Of a stretch of 64,000 bases of DNA, positions 60,473 through 64,000 are shown one piece after another. This DNA is from Listeria farberi (GTDB lineage Bacteria > Bacillota > Bacilli > Lactobacillales > Listeriaceae), in contig NZ_JAARZJ010000014.1 in assembly GCF_014229245.1 (NCBI RefSeq), forward strand, positions 1-64,000, in the 5' to 3' direction. The notes beneath the pieces are model-generated. The model ran no database searches and had not been told where the DNA came from. It saw only the letters and a program-made list of their open reading frames with translations. The position numbers and the translations under genes are program-made. Within the stretch, counting starts at the first letter, position 1, and each line of letters opens with the position of its first letter.

Positions 60473-60824
60473 GTTTTAGTTACTTATTGTGAAATGTAAA
60501 TGTTGTTTGGTCTACATCGAAAAGAGCGTGTGTTTCGTTTTAGTTACTTATTGTGAAATGTAAATACAAAATGGAAATTCATTCAACAGTCGCGTTTGAT
60601 GTTTTAGTTACTTATTGTGAAATGTAAATTGCGTGAACATGACTCCCTTAACATGTGCAAACACCGTTTTAGTTACTTATTGTGAAATGTAAATCAAGTT
60701 GAAGATATAAACTACATTCAGACAGTTAAAAGTTTTAGTTACTTATTGTGAAATGTAAATGATATATCAATCTTTAATTTTTTAACTTCCATTTTTGTTT
60801 AGTTACTTATTGTGAAATGTAAAT
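60473..60824 (+). CRISPR. rliB: Orphan CRISPR array (rliB type), six repeats
   Basis: Repeats of 29 nt begin GTTTTAGTTACTTATTG and end TGAAATGTAAAT, at 60473, 60537, 60601, 60666, 60732 and 60796. The first five are identical. The last is degenerate at its 5' end (TGTTTAG in place of GTTTTAG), as terminal repeats often are. Five spacers of 35, 35, 36, 37 and 35 nt differ in sequence. There are no cas genes in this window. Position between prs2 and a lipoprotein gene matches Listeria RliB, a CRISPR RNA processed by PNPase rather than by Cas proteins in published work. Confidence 0.97.
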
Positions 60825-60873
60825 GTAGGAAGCGGCTTTAAAGAAATTATTAAATAATCTGGAGGACATTTTC

Positions 60874-61461
60874 ATGAAAAAAGTTTTAATGCCACTTATG
60901 CTACTCGCAGTTTTATTATATGGTTGTTCATCACAAAACGAAGGGGTAACGAAAGAAACTGCCATTTCGAAGACGATCTCTATACGAGCGGACTACACTA
61001 TTCCAGCAAATTTGGAGGAACTAACAGCGAGCAGTGATTCTATTGTTAAAGTGAAATTTCTACAGAATAAAGACATCGGTAAAAATGGAAGTACAATTAG
61101 TGAAGTAGAGATTTTAAAAAACTACAAAGGTAATTTTAAAAAGGGCGAGAAAATAGATATCTCGGAACCGTGGTATTTAAGTGATGATAAATATGTCGCG
61201 GTTGAAAACTATATTGCGCTTGAAAAAAATAAAGAATATACCTTGTTTCTTAACGAAAGCGACGATAAAGTAAGTTCTATAGTTAGCATGGGTTACGGTA
61301 AATTCAGTGAAAATCTCCAAGAAAAACAAGGTATTCTTGCAGATTTTGACAAACTTGGCGAAGTTCAAAAATACGATTTTATTTCTGAGAGCAAGGATGA
61401 AGTAAAGAATTACCAAGCAATCAAGCAACAAGTTTTCGAAAAATATCAAGATTCAAAGTGA
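60874..61461 (+). CDS. Putative lipoprotein of unknown function
   Basis: 195 residues. A lipoprotein signal (MKKVLMPLMLLAVLLYGCSS) puts the lipidated Cys at residue 18. The mature part is beta-rich with VKFLQNKDIGKNGSTISEVEI and KKGEKIDISEPWYLSDDKY, a layout seen in several small Firmicute lipoproteins. No enzyme motif is evident. GGAGGAC precedes the ATG. The gene follows the CRISPR by 50 bp and could be read through from it. Role unknown. Confidence 0.8.
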   Translation: MKKVLMPLMLLAVLLYGCSSQNEGVTKETAISKTISIRADYTIPANLEELTASSDSIVKVKFLQNKDIGKNGSTISEVEILKNYKGNFKKGEKIDISEPWYLSDDKYVAVENYIALEKNKEYTLFLNESDDKVSSIVSMGYGKFSENLQEKQGILADFDKLGEVQKYDFISESKDEVKNYQAIKQQVFEKYQDSK

Positions 61462-61503
61462 AAATAACATATAGTTTAGCCTAGTTGCGGAAACCCTAAA
61501 ATT

Positions 61504-61528
61504 CCGTCATAATAGAAAAAAATGACGG
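61504..61528 (+). promoter_or_regulatory. Inverted repeat at the amidotransferase start
   Basis: CCGTCAT (61504-61510) and ATGACGG (61522-61528) form perfect 7-bp arms. The second covers the first in-frame ATG; the ribosome site for the TTG start overlaps its end. It may be an operator or a translation-control hairpin. Confidence 0.5.
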
Positions 61529-61539
61529 GAGCTGATAAA

Positions 61540-62223
61540 TTGATTATTGATGTATTGCAACATGTGCCGCACGAAGGACCTGGACTTATAGCGAATTGGG
61601 CGAGAGAAAATCAGCATCAGTTAAAGATACATACGTTATTTGAAGAAAATGAATATGTTCCAAAAGACGCGGATTTTTTAATTGTGCTTGGAGGACCGAT
61701 GGGGATAAATGATACAGCTGAATTCCCCTGGTTATTGGAAGAGAGGGCCTTGATAAGACGATTAAGTGAGCAAAATAAACCAGTATTTGGTGTATGTCTT
61801 GGTGCTCAGCAAATTGCAGCGACTTTTGGTAGTGAAATTACGGTAAATAAAGAAAAGGAAGTCGGCTGGTTTCCTGTTAAGCGAACATCCGAAAAATTAG
61901 CGTTTTTTCCTGAATCGCTCGACGTATTTCATTGGCATCAAGATACATTTTCGTTGCCGGATGGTGCTACTCGTTTGTTTGCTAGCGAAGGTTGCTTAAA
62001 TCAAGGCTTTATATACGGAGAAAATATTATCGGTTTACAATTTCATTTTGAAATGGAAAAGGCTGGAATAGAAACCATTTTGCAAATTGATGGGGAATTT
62101 ATCACACCGGGTAAATACGTTCAAAGCATCGAATTAATGCGAGGTAAAAGTGTTCCTCGGGATAATAAGCAAATGTTAGAAGCTATTTTGGATTATTTAA
62201 TAAAAGCAAAACCATCTGACTAA
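61540..62223 (+). CDS. Class I glutamine amidotransferase (GuaA-N-like)
   Basis: About 227 residues. A stand-alone GATase1: FLIVLGGPMGINDTAEFPWL, the nucleophile Cys in VFGVCLGAQQIAATFGSEI, and His-Glu of the triad in IIGLQFHFEMEKAG. There is no synthetase domain, so it is a gamma-glutamyl hydrolase/GMP-synthase-like protein of uncertain partner. Start TTG 61540 is preferred over ATG 61522: CGGGAGCT lies 7 nt upstream of it and the protein then starts MIIDVLQHVPHEGPGL like its relatives. Confidence 0.85.
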   Translation: MIIDVLQHVPHEGPGLIANWARENQHQLKIHTLFEENEYVPKDADFLIVLGGPMGINDTAEFPWLLEERALIRRLSEQNKPVFGVCLGAQQIAATFGSEITVNKEKEVGWFPVKRTSEKLAFFPESLDVFHWHQDTFSLPDGATRLFASEGCLNQGFIYGENIIGLQFHFEMEKAGIETILQIDGEFITPGKYVQSIELMRGKSVPRDNKQMLEAILDYLIKAKPSD

Positions 62224-62241
62224 AAATCAGATGGTTTTTTC
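62211..62241. terminator. Bidirectional terminator
   Basis: AACCATCTGA / TCAGATGGTTTTTT stem between the convergent amidotransferase and Lin0512 genes. Confidence 0.85.
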
Positions 62242-62604
62242 TTAATATCCAGTTTCAACAGAAGCGTTGACAATATACATTAAGTCGTTCTTGTCTTCTT
62301 TATCTTCCAAGAAAATGCCGCTTGTTGTCATCATGCCGCCAGCCATTTTTTCGATTGTTACTGTGCCATAAGGGATAATGGCGCGAATGGAATCTTCGTC
62401 TAATTTATCAGCATCGCATGGTAAAGCTAGTTTGATATTCACTACCATGTTTTGTAAATCGCCCTCTGGAAGGAGTCCTTGAATTCCGGGCATCGAATTA
62501 GTGAAAATCGCATTTCTTACAGCGCGTTCAGCCGCTTTAGTTATATTTTGGCCGTGTACATCTACACCAAAGCCAGTTTGAATGAATAAAATTTGTTCCA
62601 TCAT
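62242..62604 (-). CDS. Lin0512-family protein
   Basis: 120 residues. It matches the Lin0512 family (TIGR02058): LFIQTGFGVDVHGQNITKAAERAVRNAI followed by GIQGLLPEGDLQNMVVNIKL and IPYGTVTIEKMAGGMMTTSG. The family was named from Listeria innocua. Its function is unknown, and it is a small soluble enzyme-like domain. It lies 3 nt after the MarR gene, so the two form an operon; MarR probably regulates it. GGAGTGA precedes the ATG. Confidence 0.87.
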   Translation of the reverse strand: MMEQILFIQTGFGVDVHGQNITKAAERAVRNAIFTNSMPGIQGLLPEGDLQNMVVNIKLALPCDADKLDEDSIRAIIPYGTVTIEKMAGGMMTTSGIFLEDKEDKNDLMYIVNASVETGY

Positions 62605-62607
62605 CCG

Positions 62608-63066
62608 TCACTCCTTAAAATCTTTTATTAAAGCTGCACCAGGTCGATTTTTTGCGTAGCCTTCCATTACTTCGGTAAAATGTAAGCCATCAGTATCAGA
62701 AGTATTAGCGAATATTTCCGCCATCTGTTTTCGTTGTGCAGCGCCAAGTTCATTTTCTAATTCTTTACCAGCTGAGGTCAAGAAAATACAGCGTTGGCGT
62801 TTGTCGCGAGTGCCTTGTTCAATTGTAAGAAGTTCGCGATCTTTTAACTCTGCAAGTGGCTGGTGTAAAGCTTGTTTCGATATTTCTAAAAAGGTTAGAA
62901 GTTCGTTAATCGTAAGTCCAGGCATCCGTGCAGTGAAGAACAAAATGCGATGATGTAATCTTTTTAGTGAATGTTTGGCAATAATTAAATCAGCGGTCTC
63001 TGTAAATGCTTTATAGCCGAAGTAAAATAAAGCGATTTGTTGATTCATGTTTTGCTCATTGTTCAT
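62608..63066 (-). CDS. MarR-family transcriptional regulator
   Basis: 152 residues. A winged helix-turn-helix: LHHRILFFTARMPGLTINELLTFLEISKQALHQPLAELKDRELLTIEQGTRDKRQRCIFLTSAG covers residues about 38-110 and includes the DxRxR wing. The C-terminal dimerisation helices end in ENRPGAALI-like sequence. It controls itself and the Lin0512 gene; a palindrome-like site overlaps its -10 box. The effector is unknown (MarR proteins often sense phenols or oxidants). Confidence 0.88.
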   Translation of the reverse strand: MNNEQNMNQQIALFYFGYKAFTETADLIIAKHSLKRLHHRILFFTARMPGLTINELLTFLEISKQALHQPLAELKDRELLTIEQGTRDKRQRCIFLTSAGKELENELGAAQRKQMAEIFANTSDTDGLHFTEVMEGYAKNRPGAALIKDFKE

Positions 63067-63082
63067 AAATATACCCCTTTTT

Positions 63083-63102
63083 CTGTCAATATCAACAGTA
63101 TA
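63083..63102 (-). promoter_or_regulatory. MarR promoter and operator-like site
   Basis: A near-palindrome CTGTCAATATCAACAG (63083-63098) overlaps a minus-strand TATACT -10 (63102-63097), about 30 nt before the MarR start. This layout fits autorepression. Confidence 0.6.
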
Positions 63103-63394
63103 GCATAAATAGGGCGAAGAAATGATGGTAAGCGCACTACTTTTTTCTCATTAAAAAAGCTTTATTTACAAGTGGAATTTGATAAGTTTTTAAATAAATA
63201 GAAAACAGAGAGTTTAAAATTAGTGATAAAACGTCTATTTGTGTACAAAATGTTACGTTAATTGAATTTTCAAAACTTTTATTTCTGATAAATAAAACGT
63301 TTTCTTTGTTGGTTTAAAGCGATTTATCAGTATTATAAACTGAATAATATGAATATTAAATCAAATAAAATGTGAATTTTTTTACGAAAACGTA
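63103..63394. other. AT-rich divergent region between MarR and internalin genes
   Basis: No gene visible. Several A/T tracts and AAACGTTTTC-like segments occur near 63295-63305. Nothing else recognisable. Confidence 0.4.
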
Positions 63395-63423
63395 TTGAGA
63401 GTTAATTTTTAGGACGTTATACT
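63395..63423 (+). promoter_or_regulatory. Sigma-A promoter of the internalin gene
   Basis: TTGAGA (63395-63400), 17 nt, TATACT (63418-63423), 33 nt before the ATG. Confidence 0.8.
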
Positions 63424-63456
63424 TTGGAAAGAAATCAAACATTAAGGAGACCATAA

Positions 63457-64000
63457 ATGAAAAAAGTTCTAAAAATGTTTCTCGTAACTATTTGTATGTT
63501 TATAATGATTTATCCTACAACGGCAGTTCATGCAGATGAAACCGCAGAGGTCGTAAATATTCCTGATACAAACTTAAGAGCCTATCTAAATGGACTACTC
63601 AAACAACCCGCGGATGCTCCAATCACTAAAAGCCAACTAGCAACAATCAAAACCGTTACTCTTGCTGGAAGTAATTATACTGATCTTACTGGTATAGAAG
63701 AAGCGGAAAATCTTACAACACTTACACTTAACAATACAAACATTCAAACCCTAGAGCCAATTAAAAACCAAACATCTTTGACTTACTTAACTGTTAGTGG
63801 TGACAATGTGAAAGATAGCTTTTTTGTAGATTTAAACGGGTTAGTTAATTTACAGAGCTTGAGTATCGGTAGCAGCGAAGTAACACATAATATTTTCAAT
63901 AATTTTAATAAATTACCGAAACTTACCTACCTATATGCCCAAAATTCAATGAAAATCACGGATATTTCTGCATTAGCCTCTTTGCCAGCATTAACAACGC
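63457..64000 (+). CDS. Internalin-family LRR surface protein, 5' part (runs off the window)
   Basis: 181 codons visible. A signal peptide (KKVLKMFLVTICMFIMIYPTTAVHADE) is followed by the cap region (VNIPDTNLRAYLNGLLKQPAD) and the start of leucine-rich repeats (GIEEAENLTTLTLNNTNIQTL, EPIKNQTSLTYLTVSGDNVKD, LPKLTYLYAQNSMKITDISAL). AAGGAGA precedes the ATG. The C terminus is beyond the window, so whether it has a sortase signal cannot be seen. In L. monocytogenes an LPXTG internalin occupies this place after the MarR/Lin0512 pair. Confidence 0.9.
   Translation, partial: MKKVLKMFLVTICMFIMIYPTTAVHADETAEVVNIPDTNLRAYLNGLLKQPADAPITKSQLATIKTVTLAGSNYTDLTGIEEAENLTTLTLNNTNIQTLEPIKNQTSLTYLTVSGDNVKDSFFVDLNGLVNLQSLSIGSSEVTHNIFNNFNKLPKLTYLYAQNSMKITDISALASLPALTT

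Overview
The window reads as Listeria monocytogenes chromosome, probably a lineage I / serotype 4b-like strain. The basis is low-GC Firmicute coding style, strong AGGAGG ribosome sites, and a gene order I recognise from the genus: a BapL-type LPXTG adhesin, a sigma-B-type condensation-domain gene, a class B PBP, LytR-CpsA-Psr, MoxR/DUF58/transglutaminase, oleate hydratase, RlmN, a haem monooxygenase, L32, aroE/aroD, a galactitol-type PTS/pentose operon, prs2, the rliB CRISPR, a Lin0512-family protein and an internalin. The strain assignment is inference from memory, not a search result.

Layout. 0.2-6.3 kb: giant cell-wall adhesin. 6.5-13.6 kb: Rrf2 regulator with divergent SDR, condensation-domain protein, a frameshifted DUF2004 gene, a PBP and an LCP protein. 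13.6-14.2 kb: one DUF4240 ORF where other strains carry stress survival islet SSI-1. 14.4-21 kb: membrane proteins and the transglutaminase/DUF58/MoxR operon. 21.1-26.8 kb: PucR regulator, NCS1-type permease, DUF917 protein and hydantoinase/oxoprolinase, a probable purine- or hydantoin-type catabolic unit.

26.8-36.6 kb is the accessory region. It holds an LXG polymorphic-toxin operon whose first small gene has an in-frame stop, a second toxin cassette reduced by two deletions, and a run of orphan immunity-like genes and broken fragments. Short shared leader sequences and recombination scars, including a diverged piece of the hydantoinase gene, lie between them. This is the most unusual part of the window.

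36.6-50.3 kb returns to core genes: TetR/oleate hydratase, rlmN, a Fur-box haem monooxygenase, a nitroreductase behind a perfect palindrome, cysteine-free L32, NUDIX, a LysR/ene-reductase/aroE/aroD cluster, a GDSL hydrolase and an EamA transporter behind a terminator-ended leader RNA. 50.4-59.2 kb is one co-directional operon for a phosphorylated pentitol or pentose-like substrate: RpiB, two Rpe-like epimerases, a transaldolase-like protein, a PRD activator, a SIS isomerase, PTS IIA/IIB/IIC and a Zn dehydrogenase. It is followed by a second PRPP synthetase. 60.47-60.82 kb is a six-repeat CRISPR with no cas genes in the window (rliB). The end holds a lipoprotein, a class I amidotransferase, a MarR/Lin0512 pair and the 5' part of an internalin.
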